The translations under genes and the position numbers were made by a program. A DNA stretch of 64,000 nucleotides from Ferrimonas futtsuensis DSM 18154 (GTDB taxonomy: Bacteria; Pseudomonadota; Gammaproteobacteria; Enterobacterales; Shewanellaceae): NCBI RefSeq assembly GCF_000422645.1, contig NZ_AUGL01000009.1, positions 1-64,000 on the forward strand, read 5' to 3'. The notes under the pieces were generated by a model. The model did not search any database, was not told where the DNA came from, and saw only the letters and a program-made list of their open reading frames with translations. Numbering within the stretch: the first letter of the stretch is position 1; each line of letters starts with the position of its first letter. Positions 17,822 through 26,921 of this stretch are shown here, in pieces.

Positions 17822-18798
17822 AGCACCACCTCCACCTTGGCGGTCATCCCCGGGCGCATCAGTTCGGCGTCGGGCTCCTCAATGGTGGCAACCGCATCGA
17901 ACACCACCACCGGCACCTCCTGGTTCTTGCGACGAAACACCGGGCTGATCTCTGTCAGGCTGCCATGAAACGCCCGTTCCGGCGCCGCATCCAGTCGAAT
18001 CAACACAGGTTGCCCCAGCGCGACCCTGCCCGCTTCCACCTCGGGAATGGCCAGCTTCACCTCCATCTTGGACAGGTCCGGCAATCGAATCAGGTCGTCA
18101 CCGGCGAAGACGGAGGCGCCCTCCTTGATCTTGTTGCCATCGAAGGTGGTGCCAATCACCACCATGCCGCTGCGGGGGGCGGTGATGGTCATCTTGCTTA
18201 TGTCCGACTTGAGCTGTTTGACCCTGGCCTGCCAACGCTGGCGGTCCCCTTCGAGCATCACCAGTCGCTGCGCCGCCCCTTCGCGCTCCAGTTCAATCTC
18301 CTTTTCGATCAGGCTCACCCGGGCATCGGCGATTTCGGCGTCCCGGGCGTACTTCTCGCGCTCCAGCCTGGCCACCGAATCATCCTGAATCTCGTATTTG
18401 CGCCTGGCTTTCTCCAGATTCATCCTGGCCTCCGCCAGATTCAGCTTCAGCTCCTCCAGCTTCTTCTCATTGCGCATGCCCGAGGTATGGATATCCTGCT
18501 CCACCGCCGCCAGATCGGCCTGGCGCAGTTGCAGACGCTGACGCAGATCCGAGGTGTCCAGCCTCACCAGCACCTCGCCTGTATCCACTTCAACCCCTTC
18601 CGGCGCCAGGTACTTCACCTGATACTGCCACTGGCGCCGAACCGGCGGCGGTGACAGCCCCAGTGAATCCGCTGATGCCAGCTCGCCACTGAGCTGAAGC
18701 CGGCTCTGCACCGGGGCCTGAGCGTGCGGCTGCTCTGGCTCGGCTGGCGTACAACCCATGAGCACCAGGGGTAACATCATCAACCACATGAGTCTCAT
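17818..18798 (-). CDS. HlyD-family adaptor lipoprotein 2
   Basis: This 326-residue periplasmic adaptor has a lipobox (PLVLMGC, near residue 16). A lipoyl half-domain precedes an extended coiled-coil hairpin rich in Lys/Glu/Arg (about 85-190). Then come the second lipoyl half (APRSGMVVIGTTFDGNKIKEG) and the C-terminal strands ending MRPGMTAKVEVVL. It lacks the last membrane-proximal domain seen in adaptor 3. It is coupled by four-base overlaps on both sides, so all three adaptors are made together. It may form mixed hexamers with its neighbours, which is inference. Confidence 0.8.
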   Translation of the reverse strand: MRLMWLMMLPLVLMGCTPAEPEQPHAQAPVQSRLQLSGELASADSLGLSPPPVRRQWQYQVKYLAPEGVEVDTGEVLVRLDTSDLRQRLQLRQADLAAVEQDIHTSGMRNEKKLEELKLNLAEARMNLEKARRKYEIQDDSVARLEREKYARDAEIADARVSLIEKEIELEREGAAQRLVMLEGDRQRWQARVKQLKSDISKMTITAPRSGMVVIGTTFDGNKIKEGASVFAGDDLIRLPDLSKMEVKLAIPEVEAGRVALGQPVLIRLDAAPERAFHGSLTEISPVFRRKNQEVPVVVFDAVATIEEPDAELMRPGMTAKVEVVL

Positions 18799-19751
18799 CT
18801 CTGCTCCTCCAGCTGCACCTGCACGCTCATCCCCGGGGTCAGCTCGACGGCGTCGCGGTCCGCCAACGCAATCTCAATCTGGAACCAGTTGCTCTCACCC
18901 CAACCATGGCGGCGCTCTCCGTTGAGGGCCACCGCTGTGACCCGCCCCTGAAGGCCGATACCGGGGTCTGCATCCAGCGTCAATGACACTCTGGCCCCCG
19001 GCCGGACTCTGTCGACATCCACTTCATTCGCCCAGGCCCACACCTGCAGGGCATCGAATCTGGGGATGGTGGCCACCTGGGTCCCGACCTGAACCGTGTC
19101 ACCAATCTCTGTCTTTTTCCCATCCCAACGGCCGCGCGCGTAGATCATCGGCCCGGCGTGGGTCGCCTTCAGCTCAAGGCCGGAGATCAGTGCCTGAGCG
19201 TTGGAAAGTTCCACCTCTACCTTGGCTTTGTCCAGATCCAACTTGGCCTGCTCCCGTCCGGCGGTGAGCCTGGCCTGCTCCAGCGCCTCCTGGGCCTTGT
19301 CCAGTTCAGAATGTGCCTTGAGCAGCTCAAACTGTTTATCTGCGTACTCCTTGGGGCTTTGGAAGTCGGCTGGGACCTCGGCATCCAGCTGAGCCTTCTC
19401 CAGTTGCAGCCGCTTCTCCTTGAGGTCGAACTCGGCCTTGAGGTTACTCTGCTCCACCTCGACCCGCTTCGCCTGTCTGGACGCCTCCACCTGGATCAGC
19501 CTGGCTTCCAGTTGATCCAGTTCGGCGCTGACGGTGGACTTGTCGAACACCACCACGGTATCGCCGGCCTTCACCATGCGCCCTTCCGGCGCCATCCATT
19601 GAATCTGATAACGCCAGGAACGGCCGGCCCTGGGCACCGTCAGGCTCTGGGCCTGGGCGGACGCCACCTCGCCGGTCAACAGCAGCGGCGCCGCCTCCAG
19701 CCAGGGAGCCAGCAGGCCGGTGCAAAACAGCAGGTACAGACTAAGCCGCAT
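18795..19751 (-). CDS. HlyD-family adaptor 1
   Basis: Read from the ATG at 19751, which overlaps the ATPase stop by 11 bases, this is a 318-residue protein. A longer frame upstream lies inside the ATPase gene. The signal peptide is [20 protein letters not shown] with no lipobox, so unlike the other two adaptors it is probably free or peripheral in the periplasm. A lipoyl half (about 30-80), a long coiled coil (80-185) and a second lipoyl half with [15 protein letters not shown] follow. It ends [16 protein letters not shown]. It shares the short architecture of adaptor 2, so the pair may be a tandem duplication that has diverged. Confidence 0.8.
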   Translation of the reverse strand: MRLSLYLLFCTGLLAPWLEAAPLLLTGEVASAQAQSLTVPRAGRSWRYQIQWMAPEGRMVKAGDTVVVFDKSTVSAELDQLEARLIQVEASRQAKRVEVEQSNLKAEFDLKEKRLQLEKAQLDAEVPADFQSPKEYADKQFELLKAHSELDKAQEALEQARLTAGREQAKLDLDKAKVEVELSNAQALISGLELKATHAGPMIYARGRWDGKKTEIGDTVQVGTQVATIPRFDALQVWAWANEVDVDRVRPGARVSLTLDADPGIGLQGRVTAVALNGERRHGWGESNWFQIEIALADRDAVELTPGMSVQVQLEEQR

Positions 19752-20436
19752 GGTGAGTGCCCTCCTCGATACGCTCGATGGCACCGTCACGCATCCACAG
19801 AATCCGCTTGGCATTGCGTGCCACCTCCTCCTCATGGGTCACCAGGATGATGGTCTGGCCCTGGGCATTGAGCTCCTTGAACAGCTCCATGATCTCCACC
19901 GAGGTCTTGCTGTCTAGGGCACCGGTGGGCTCATCCGCCAGCAAGATGGCAGGCTGATTAATCAGGGAACGGGCGATGGCCACCCGCTGTCGCTGACCGC
20001 CGGAGAGTTGATTGGGGCGATGCTCCATTCTACCGTCCAGGCCAACCCGGCTCAGCAGGGCTGTGGCGCGTTCTCTGTCCTGCTCAGGGTTGCCTTCCAG
20101 ACGGCGGTAGCGAAGAGGAAGCAACACATTCTCAAGCGCGGAAAGCCGGGGAAGCAGGTGGAAGCTCTGGAACACAAAGCCGATGCGTTCATTGCGTACC
20201 CGGGAAAGCGTGTCGTCGTCCAGTTCGTCCACAGACTGGCCGTCGAGGTGATAGTGACCACTGCTGGGCCTGTCCAGACAGCCGATGAGATTCATCAGGG
20301 TGGACTTGCCGGAGCCTGACGGCCCCATGATGGCCACGAACTCGCCGGCTTGGATGGTCAGGCTGACCCCTTTGAGGGCCGCCACCAGGCTCTCCCCCAT
20401 CTGATACTGTTTGGTTAGGTTTTCTATGGTGATCAT
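19741..20436 (-). CDS. MacB/LolD-type ABC transporter ATPase
   Basis: The start is placed at 20436 ([14 protein letters not shown]), giving 231 residues, the usual length; a longer frame upstream has no family similarity. The Walker [11 protein letters not shown], the Q-loop [16 protein letters not shown], the signature [14 protein letters not shown], the Walker [12 protein letters not shown] and the H-loop (LVTHEEE) are intact. It is the first gene of the operon that encodes adaptors 1-3 and the permease. It powers the separate permease encoded at 15402. No outer-membrane TolC gene is in the operon, so an unlinked one is presumed. Confidence 0.92.
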   Translation of the reverse strand: MITIENLTKQYQMGESLVAALKGVSLTIQAGEFVAIMGPSGSGKSTLMNLIGCLDRPSSGHYHLDGQSVDELDDDTLSRVRNERIGFVFQSFHLLPRLSALENVLLPLRYRRLEGNPEQDRERATALLSRVGLDGRMEHRPNQLSGGQRQRVAIARSLINQPAILLADEPTGALDSKTSVEIMELFKELNAQGQTIILVTHEEEVARNAKRILWMRDGAIERIEEGTHHAA

Positions 20437-20739
20437 AACGACCTGCTTAAAACGTGCGCTGGACTCGGTACCACTGCCAATTTGGGGCTCGAACCTACCA
20501 GTAAACACTGTGATTAACCACACTTGCCTGGCAAGAAAATGTAACTTACTGCTTTGATTTCTTGAGTAAAGCTGAGTCGATACTGCCTCCAAGCAGGTTC
20601 AGACCAGTGACGACTCTGACCTTCTGCTCAGACATCATCGCCGCCTCAGCGACTCCATAAGAAGGGAGTCGAAAACCTGTACATCAGATGCCCATACGGT
20701 TGACTGAACTAAGGGGTGATGAAAATCGACACGACATGA

Positions 20740-20910
20740 GCCGAGCGATCCCCGGCGACTCACGAACTGAGCTGGGGATTGCACCAGATTGAGGAGACGG
20801 GTCAGGCCGCCTCAAGGGTCACCGAAACCGTGTCCCTGCAAAGTCAGGAGCTCAACGCACTGTTTCAGGGGCTGACCCGCAATTGTGAGCAGTTCAGCCT
20901 AATCGCCTGA
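20740..20910 (+). pseudogene. possible C-terminal remnant of a chemotaxis-type signalling protein
   Basis: A 56-codon open stretch with no start codon reads ...HELSWGLHQIEETGQAASRV and ends ...FSLIA before a stop at 20908. Its heptad-like Q/E/T/A-rich composition resembles the tail of methyl-accepting chemotaxis proteins. Upstream frames are closed, so if real it is a decayed fragment. It overlaps the end of the vanZ-like gene on the other strand. The rest of the 20437-20893 gap holds only the promoter region of the ABC operon and a small GACTCC/GGAGTC hairpin (20651-20670). Confidence 0.35.
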
Positions 20911-21286
20911 GCAGGACGCGGCTGAGCAGAGAGAACACCAGAATTCCCAGGACATCGGCCATCAGATCGGTGCTGTCCAGGGTACGGTTAGGAAACCAGG
21001 CCTGACTGAACTCCTCCAGGGCCGCCACCACAAACACCAGAGTGGCCCCCCAGTAGACCTTCAGAGGCCCGCAGCGCCAGCCTCGACCACCGGACATCAG
21101 GTTCAGCCCCAGGGTAACCAGGCCAAACAGGGTGAAGTGTCCCAGCTTATCGCCGTAGGGCAATTGCCTCACCAGGCTGAAGAAGATGCTGGACTGGCCG
21201 GTGTTGGCCAGGTAGATCACCCAGGCGATGAGCCCGATCAGCGCCAGAGTCGCCATCCAGACCAGGGATTTCAGCCTGCCGCTCAT
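20894..21286 (-). CDS. VanZ-like membrane protein
   Basis: This 130-residue protein has four hydrophobic segments. It shows the VanZ-family marks: a DKLGHFTLFGLVTLG helix near residues 45-59 and EEFSQAWFPNRTLDSTDLMADVLG near 90-113. VanZ in enterococci affects teicoplanin resistance, but proteobacterial members are of unknown function. The start codon overlaps the recD stop by four bases, so it is the last gene of the recCBD operon. The link with recombination is probably incidental. Confidence 0.8.
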   Translation of the reverse strand: MSGRLKSLVWMATLALIGLIAWVIYLANTGQSSIFFSLVRQLPYGDKLGHFTLFGLVTLGLNLMSGGRGWRCGPLKVYWGATLVFVVAALEEFSQAWFPNRTLDSTDLMADVLGILVFSLLSRVLLRRLG

Positions 21287-23331
21287 CCCCGCCCCTCCAG
21301 CGCGGCCAACCGCTGAGCCAGGCCGGAGGCCCGGACCGTGCGCCGGCCAATGGCACTGGCCACCAACTGAGGCCGGGGCAGCAGCAGACTGAACCAGGTG
21401 CGGGCCCGGGTGATGCCGGTGTAGAGCAGCTCCCGGGTCAGGATGGGACTGTCCGACGCTGGCAACACCATGGCGGTATGGGCAAACTCCGATCCCTGGG
21501 ATTTGTGCACCGTCATGGCAAAGACGGTATCGGCGTCGGCAAGACGGCTGGGTTGCACCGATTTCAGCCCGCCATCCGGGGTGGGAAACGCCACCCGCAG
21601 CCTGCGCTCTCCGCGCTCGTCATAGAGTGGCAGGCAGAGTCCGATGTCACCGTTCATCAGCTTCAGGCTGTAATCATTGCGGGTGAGGATCACCGGACGC
21701 CCCGGGTACCAGCCCTGATCCCGCTCGATGAGGCCGGCCCCCTTCAGAGCCTGGGCGATGCGCCGGTTGAGGCCGCTGACCCCGAACTCCCCGTCCCTCA
21801 CCGCACACAATAGCTGGAAGGCCCCGAACGCCCGGTGAAGCTCCAGGGCCCAATGGCTCTGTAGCCCAACCAGTTCGGTCCAATCCTGCTCACTGCTGCA
21901 CCGGGCCGCCCTCTGCTCCAGCTGAGACAGCCCCTGGTGCATCTGTTCCAGATAGTGGCGGTACCCCAATGGCTGCGCCTCATCAATGCCTCTGCCTTCG
22001 TTGGCATCCCCGTCGATACAGAGCCGTTCCAGGGTGCGGTCCTGTTCGCCGCTCAAGGAGGCGCTGAGCAGATCCGGCCAGGGCTCGCCGAACAGCCTGG
22101 CCGCGTCACGGCTGTTGCCCAGGTTGACGGCGGCCGCCAGACGGCCGATGCCACTGTTGGCATCGAAGCGATGACTCTTTCTCAGCAGGGCAATCTGCTG
22201 GTCCAGGTCGGTGCCCTCACCCAGCCAGGGGCTCAGGTCGTAGCCGCTGGCTTGTGACAAATACCCCAGGGTGGCCGGGCGATAGTTGGCGCCGTCGGCC
22301 CGGCGACAGAGATCCCCCAATACGGCACCGGCCTCTACCGACGCCAGTTGGTCCTTGTCCCCCAGCAGGATCAGCGAAGCGTGCTCAGGCATCGCCTCCA
22401 GCAGCGCCGCCATCATCTCCAGATCCACCATGGAGGCTTCGTCCACCACCAGCAGGTCCAGATGCAGGGGGTTGCCCCGGTGATGACGAAAGTGGCGGCT
22501 GTCCGGTCGCGAGCCGAGCAACCGATGCAGGGTCGTCACCTGAGTGGGGATGCACTCTTGCACCGCGTCCGGCAAGCCACTCAAGGCGCCGGAGAGTGAC
22601 TCAGACAATCGGGCTGCCGCCTTACCCGTGGGCGCCGCCAGGCGGATTCTCAGCGGCTCGCCCCGGAGCATCTTCGGCCCCTGCAAGGCCGCCAGCAGCC
22701 GCACGACCGTAGTGGTCTTGCCGGTTCCCGGTCCGCCGGAGATCACCGTAAAGCGGCTGCGACAGGCCAGGGCCGCCGCCACACTCTGCCAGTGCACCGA
22801 TTCGCCGCTGGCCTCATCCGCCGATTTCAGCGGGGCGAACAGCTGGGCCAGCTCCGCCTGGGTGGCGCCGGTGTCCACCTCCAGCGGAGACAGGCGCTCC
22901 TGGATCTGGCGGGCCACCTGGCACTCATAGCGGTAGTATCGCCTCAGGTAGAGGCGACCCTGGCTCAGTACCAGCGGCTCACTGCCCTCCCCTTCGGACA
23001 CAGACACCAGGGGCGAGGCACAGAGCGCCTCCACCAATGCCGCCTCACTCCAGTGGGCCATCAGCTCAGAGGGATGGGGCAACTGGACCGGTTTGCGCCC
23101 CTCGGGGGGCAGGGCCAACACCTCACCGGGTTGGGCCAGCAGTTGCGACAACTCCAGGCACAGATGGCCGCGGCCCAGCTGGTGGCTGGTCCAGATCGCC
23201 GCCAGCACCACTTCGGCCGCAGTGTCCGGCTGCTGCTCCAACAGCAGATTGGCCAGCGCCAGGTCCAGGGGGCGAATCCACCCCTCTGCCAGATAAGCGT
23301 CAAGCTGCTGCATCAGTTCGTTCAAGGTCAT
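21283..23331 (-). CDS. recD: exodeoxyribonuclease V alpha subunit RecD
   Basis: The 682-residue SF1B 5'-3' helicase of RecBCD. An N-terminal domain of about 170 residues precedes the Walker A ISGGPGTGKTTTV, the Walker B LLVVDEASMVDLEMM and the C-terminal helicase segment MTVHKSQGSEF. In RecBCD it drives unwinding from the 5' strand end and controls Chi-dependent switching. Its ATG overlaps the recB stop by four bases, and its stop overlaps the vanZ-like start. The length is slightly above the E. coli protein (608), from inserts in the middle. Confidence 0.95.
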   Translation of the reverse strand: MTLNELMQQLDAYLAEGWIRPLDLALANLLLEQQPDTAAEVVLAAIWTSHQLGRGHLCLELSQLLAQPGEVLALPPEGRKPVQLPHPSELMAHWSEAALVEALCASPLVSVSEGEGSEPLVLSQGRLYLRRYYRYECQVARQIQERLSPLEVDTGATQAELAQLFAPLKSADEASGESVHWQSVAAALACRSRFTVISGGPGTGKTTTVVRLLAALQGPKMLRGEPLRIRLAAPTGKAAARLSESLSGALSGLPDAVQECIPTQVTTLHRLLGSRPDSRHFRHHRGNPLHLDLLVVDEASMVDLEMMAALLEAMPEHASLILLGDKDQLASVEAGAVLGDLCRRADGANYRPATLGYLSQASGYDLSPWLGEGTDLDQQIALLRKSHRFDANSGIGRLAAAVNLGNSRDAARLFGEPWPDLLSASLSGEQDRTLERLCIDGDANEGRGIDEAQPLGYRHYLEQMHQGLSQLEQRAARCSSEQDWTELVGLQSHWALELHRAFGAFQLLCAVRDGEFGVSGLNRRIAQALKGAGLIERDQGWYPGRPVILTRNDYSLKLMNGDIGLCLPLYDERGERRLRVAFPTPDGGLKSVQPSRLADADTVFAMTVHKSQGSEFAHTAMVLPASDSPILTRELLYTGITRARTWFSLLLPRPQLVASAIGRRTVRASGLAQRLAALEGRG

Positions 23332-26300
23332 GCCTGTGCCCCCTCAAATGCCAGGTCCATCGCTTCGATCAGGGCCCGGTCCGGGCAGAGCCCAAGCACC
23401 CCTTTGTCCGCCCGGTTATCGCCCATGCCTCGCAGGAACAGGTAGAGGCCGCCGCCCATATGGCGGTCATAGTGGTAATCACTCATGCGGCTCTTCAGCA
23501 ATCGGTGCAGAGCCAGGGTGTAAAGGGCCAGCTGCAGGTCGTATCGGTGAGACAACATCCCCGCTTTCATCGCCTGAGGCTCATACGCCTCGGCCTCGGC
23601 GCCCAGGTAGTTGGACTTGTAATCCGCCACGTAGTAACGGCCCTGATGTTCGAAGGTCAGATCGATAAAGCCCTTGAGCATGCCATCCAGGTGCTGGGGG
23701 CGCAGCTGCGGCCTGGGCTCCCCGGGCCAGATGTGTTGCCGCACCAGGCTGTCCAGGTGCTGAACATCCAGTTGATGGGCCGCAAACCAGAACTCCATCT
23801 CCGCCACCACGGTGGAGAGATCGCATAGGGCTGCCTGGCTGCCCATCAGAGCCATGGGCTGAGTCAGCATCTGCCCCAGCCACTGCTCCAGAGTGGGCTG
23901 CCACTCTTCCAGTCCCTTATGCTCACAGCGGCGGGCCACCTCCTCGGAGAGGGCCTGCGGATCCACCGTGCCAAAGCCCTCATCGGCGATCCACTCCAGC
24001 AGGTCGTGGAGGAAGGTACCGGGAGCGGCTCCCCGCGGGAAGGCGTGGATGGTGCCGGGCTCGGGTTCCTGCTCCAGTGGCATCAATCCCTCGGCCATCA
24101 GCTCCTCCATACGGCTGAGGGTACCGCTGGTGCTGGTGTCGCTCTCATCCAGGTGGTGGCTCATGCCGGTCAGCAGGCCGGAATAGGATCCCACCCGCCA
24201 GCCCGATGGCACTGCCCGGGTGGCTTCGCGGGCCTTAAGCCGGGCAGGATCGGTCACCTCGGCCAGATATTGATTGTCCCTTGGCTCGGGGAGACTGGAC
24301 AGATCGATGCCCTCCTCGCCGGCCAGGACGCTCAGGGCATGCTGCAGCTCACCGTAGGTCATGGGCTGACCGCCGCCGAGCAGGTAACCCAGGCCGCCCA
24401 GATGCAGATCGCTCATGTCACGCTTGCCGCTGCGCCCCAGCTTGACCGGTGCCAGCCCGAGGAAACAGGCGTAGACCGGACGGGTCAGTGCCACGTAGAG
24501 CAGGCGCAAGTCTTCCGCCAGGCGCTCATGCTCCGCCTGCTCCAGGGCCTCAGCCTCTGGGTTGAAGGCCACCTGGCTGCCCTCGGCGCTGCGATAGGTC
24601 AGCAGTCCATCTTTGGCGGTGGCCTGGCGGAACCCCAGGATGAAGGGCAGGAACACCAGAGGGTACTCCAGCCCCTTGGATTTGTGGATGGTCACCACCT
24701 GAACCAGCTCGGCATCGCTCTCCAGGCGCAGGATCTGATCGTCGTCCCCCTGGCCAGACTCAATCTGCTCCGCCAACAGACGCAGCAGCGCCAGCTCGCC
24801 GTCCAGGGTGGCCGACGCCCCCTGAAGCAGCTCAGCCAGGTGCAGCAGGTTGGTGAGGCTGCGCTCACCGCCCCCCTGGTGCATCAACCGGCTGGCCACA
24901 CCGAACTTGGCCATCAGGGCGCGAATCATCGACAGCACCCCCTTGCCTTGCCAGTGCAGCAGCAACTCACGGAAGCTGTCGACCATCTCATCCCAGGCCC
25001 GTTCGTCCCGGTTCAGGGCATCCAGCTCGGTCCACTCCATACCCAGGGTGGCGCAGGCCAGGGCCGCGCGAACCCCCGCTTCCCGCTCCGGTGCCGCCAC
25101 CGCCTGCAGGATCAGCAGCAGATCCTGGGCTTCGGCACTGGCGTAGACCGAGTCCTTGTCGGACAGGTAGACGCTGCGAATTCCGCGGCTGTCCAGAGCC
25201 TGTCGAATCGCCCTGGCCTCGGTAAAGTCCCTGACCAGTATCGCCATGTCGGCGGCGCGCAGTGGGGTGAGGCCATTATCAGAGCGGAATCCGGCCCGCC
25301 CCTCCCTGGCCAGGTTGAGGTAGCGACAGATCTCCGAAGCAGCGGAGTGCGCCTGGCGCTCAAGGTAACTTCCCTTGTTGATGGGCCCCTCGTCGGGGTC
25401 GAGCCACAGGTTCAGCGCCGGCGTCGGTTCATCCTCGATCTCCAGATGCGCTTTGCGGCCATTGGCAGCCACAGACTCGAAGGGGATCTGCTCGCCAAAC
25501 AGGAAGGTGCCCTGCGGATAGTCGTCGGCCAGGCGGAACACCCGGTTCACCGAGGCCACCATGGCCTGGGTGGAGCGGTAGTTGGTCCCCAGGGTGTAAT
25601 GGTTGGGGGCGGTATCGCTGCGCGCCTGCAGGTAGGTATGAATATCGGCACCGCGGAAGGCGTAGATCGCCTGCTTGGGATCGCCGATCATCAGCAGCGC
25701 CTGCTCCGGGCTCTCCTTGTAGAGCCGCTGGAACAGCCGGTACTGGACCGGGTCGGTGTCCTGGAACTCATCGATGAGCGCCACCGGGAACTGATCGCGT
25801 ATGGTCTGAGCCAGGGCGTCGCCGCCCTCCGCCTCCAGGGCGGTATTGAGGCGTCTCATCAGGTCGTCGAAACCCAGCACCGCCTGACGCTGCTTCTCCG
25901 ACTCCATCCGTTCGCCGACCCAACTGGCCGCGTGGCACAGCAGGTTGCGCTTGAGATCCAGCCGCTCCAGCGTCTCCACCAGGGTGTGCATGGCATCGAA
26001 AGCCGGATTGGCATCCACCTGCTTGCCCTTGTTGCAGGCCGCCTGAATCCCCTCCTTGGTGAAATGATCGCAGGCCTTGGAGCGCTTACTGCCGTTCATC
26101 GGCAGCAGTTGCCCCTCATCGTCGAGCCAGGCCTGGATCTCATCCAGCAGGGCCGGCTTGATCTTGGCCTTGGACACCAGCTTGTTTGCCAAAGCCTGAT
26201 GCACCAGCTCGCTGACCGCCGCCAGTTCACTGCGCCACACGATTTTGGCGCGGCGAACCGCCTCCATCTGCTGGGCGGCGATCTCCGCCGGATTTTGCCC

Positions 26301-26921
26301 CTCGAGCTTGCGCCCCAGCAGGGGCATCAGCGCCCTCTCCAGGTCCGCCGGGGTGGCATAGAGCCGGTGGATGGGCCTCAGTGCCCCGGTGTCCAGCGGG
26401 TAGAAGTGCAGTCGCCAGTAGTCCCGTACCGCCTCCTGACGCAGACCGCTGAGATCGGTCTCCAGTTGCAGGTTGAACAACGAGCCGGAATCGAAGGCGT
26501 GCTCCCTGAGCATCCGCTGACACCAGGCGTGGATAGTGTGAATGGCGGCCAGGTCCATCATCTGCGCCGCCAGCTCCAGCTTCAGGGCGCAGCCCGGATG
26601 CTGCTCTGCGGGATAGTCCGCCAGCAACTGGGTCAGAATGGGGTCCAGCTCGTCCAGCTGGCCGCGAAACGCCTTGGCCCCCTCCACCAACCGGCGGCGG
26701 ATACGATCCCTGAGCTCTTCGGTGGCCGCATTGGTGAAGGTCACCACCAGGATCTCCGGTGGCAGCAAGGGACCTTTGGGATGGGCCTGTCCGTCCCCAT
26801 GACCCAGCACCAGCCTCAGATAGAGGGCGGCAATGGTGTAGGTCTTGCCGGTGCCGGCGCTGGCCTCAATCAGCCGGGTTCCCTGCAGGGGGAACTGGAC
26901 AGGGTTGAGTCGTTGAGTCAT
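23328..26921 (-). CDS. recB: exodeoxyribonuclease V beta subunit RecB
   Basis: This 1197-residue protein has an N-terminal UvrD-type 3'-5' helicase (Walker A IEASAGTGKTYTIA at 18-31, Walker B LIDEFQDTDPVQY near 385, helicase motif VVTIHKSKGLEYP) and a C-terminal nuclease domain. The nuclease metal residues are visible in GFIDLTF ... YYVADYKSNYLG (about residues 1080-1105). It processes double-strand ends in recombination and degrades phage DNA. The start codon abuts the recC stop without a gap. No ptrA gene lies between recC and recB, unlike in enterobacteria. Confidence 0.95.
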   Translation of the reverse strand: MTQRLNPVQFPLQGTRLIEASAGTGKTYTIAALYLRLVLGHGDGQAHPKGPLLPPEILVVTFTNAATEELRDRIRRRLVEGAKAFRGQLDELDPILTQLLADYPAEQHPGCALKLELAAQMMDLAAIHTIHAWCQRMLREHAFDSGSLFNLQLETDLSGLRQEAVRDYWRLHFYPLDTGALRPIHRLYATPADLERALMPLLGRKLEGQNPAEIAAQQMEAVRRAKIVWRSELAAVSELVHQALANKLVSKAKIKPALLDEIQAWLDDEGQLLPMNGSKRSKACDHFTKEGIQAACNKGKQVDANPAFDAMHTLVETLERLDLKRNLLCHAASWVGERMESEKQRQAVLGFDDLMRRLNTALEAEGGDALAQTIRDQFPVALIDEFQDTDPVQYRLFQRLYKESPEQALLMIGDPKQAIYAFRGADIHTYLQARSDTAPNHYTLGTNYRSTQAMVASVNRVFRLADDYPQGTFLFGEQIPFESVAANGRKAHLEIEDEPTPALNLWLDPDEGPINKGSYLERQAHSAASEICRYLNLAREGRAGFRSDNGLTPLRAADMAILVRDFTEARAIRQALDSRGIRSVYLSDKDSVYASAEAQDLLLILQAVAAPEREAGVRAALACATLGMEWTELDALNRDERAWDEMVDSFRELLLHWQGKGVLSMIRALMAKFGVASRLMHQGGGERSLTNLLHLAELLQGASATLDGELALLRLLAEQIESGQGDDDQILRLESDAELVQVVTIHKSKGLEYPLVFLPFILGFRQATAKDGLLTYRSAEGSQVAFNPEAEALEQAEHERLAEDLRLLYVALTRPVYACFLGLAPVKLGRSGKRDMSDLHLGGLGYLLGGGQPMTYGELQHALSVLAGEEGIDLSSLPEPRDNQYLAEVTDPARLKAREATRAVPSGWRVGSYSGLLTGMSHHLDESDTSTSGTLSRMEELMAEGLMPLEQEPEPGTIHAFPRGAAPGTFLHDLLEWIADEGFGTVDPQALSEEVARRCEHKGLEEWQPTLEQWLGQMLTQPMALMGSQAALCDLSTVVAEMEFWFAAHQLDVQHLDSLVRQHIWPGEPRPQLRPQHLDGMLKGFIDLTFEHQGRYYVADYKSNYLGAEAEAYEPQAMKAGMLSHRYDLQLALYTLALHRLLKSRMSDYHYDRHMGGGLYLFLRGMGDNRADKGVLGLCPDRALIEAMDLAFEGAQA

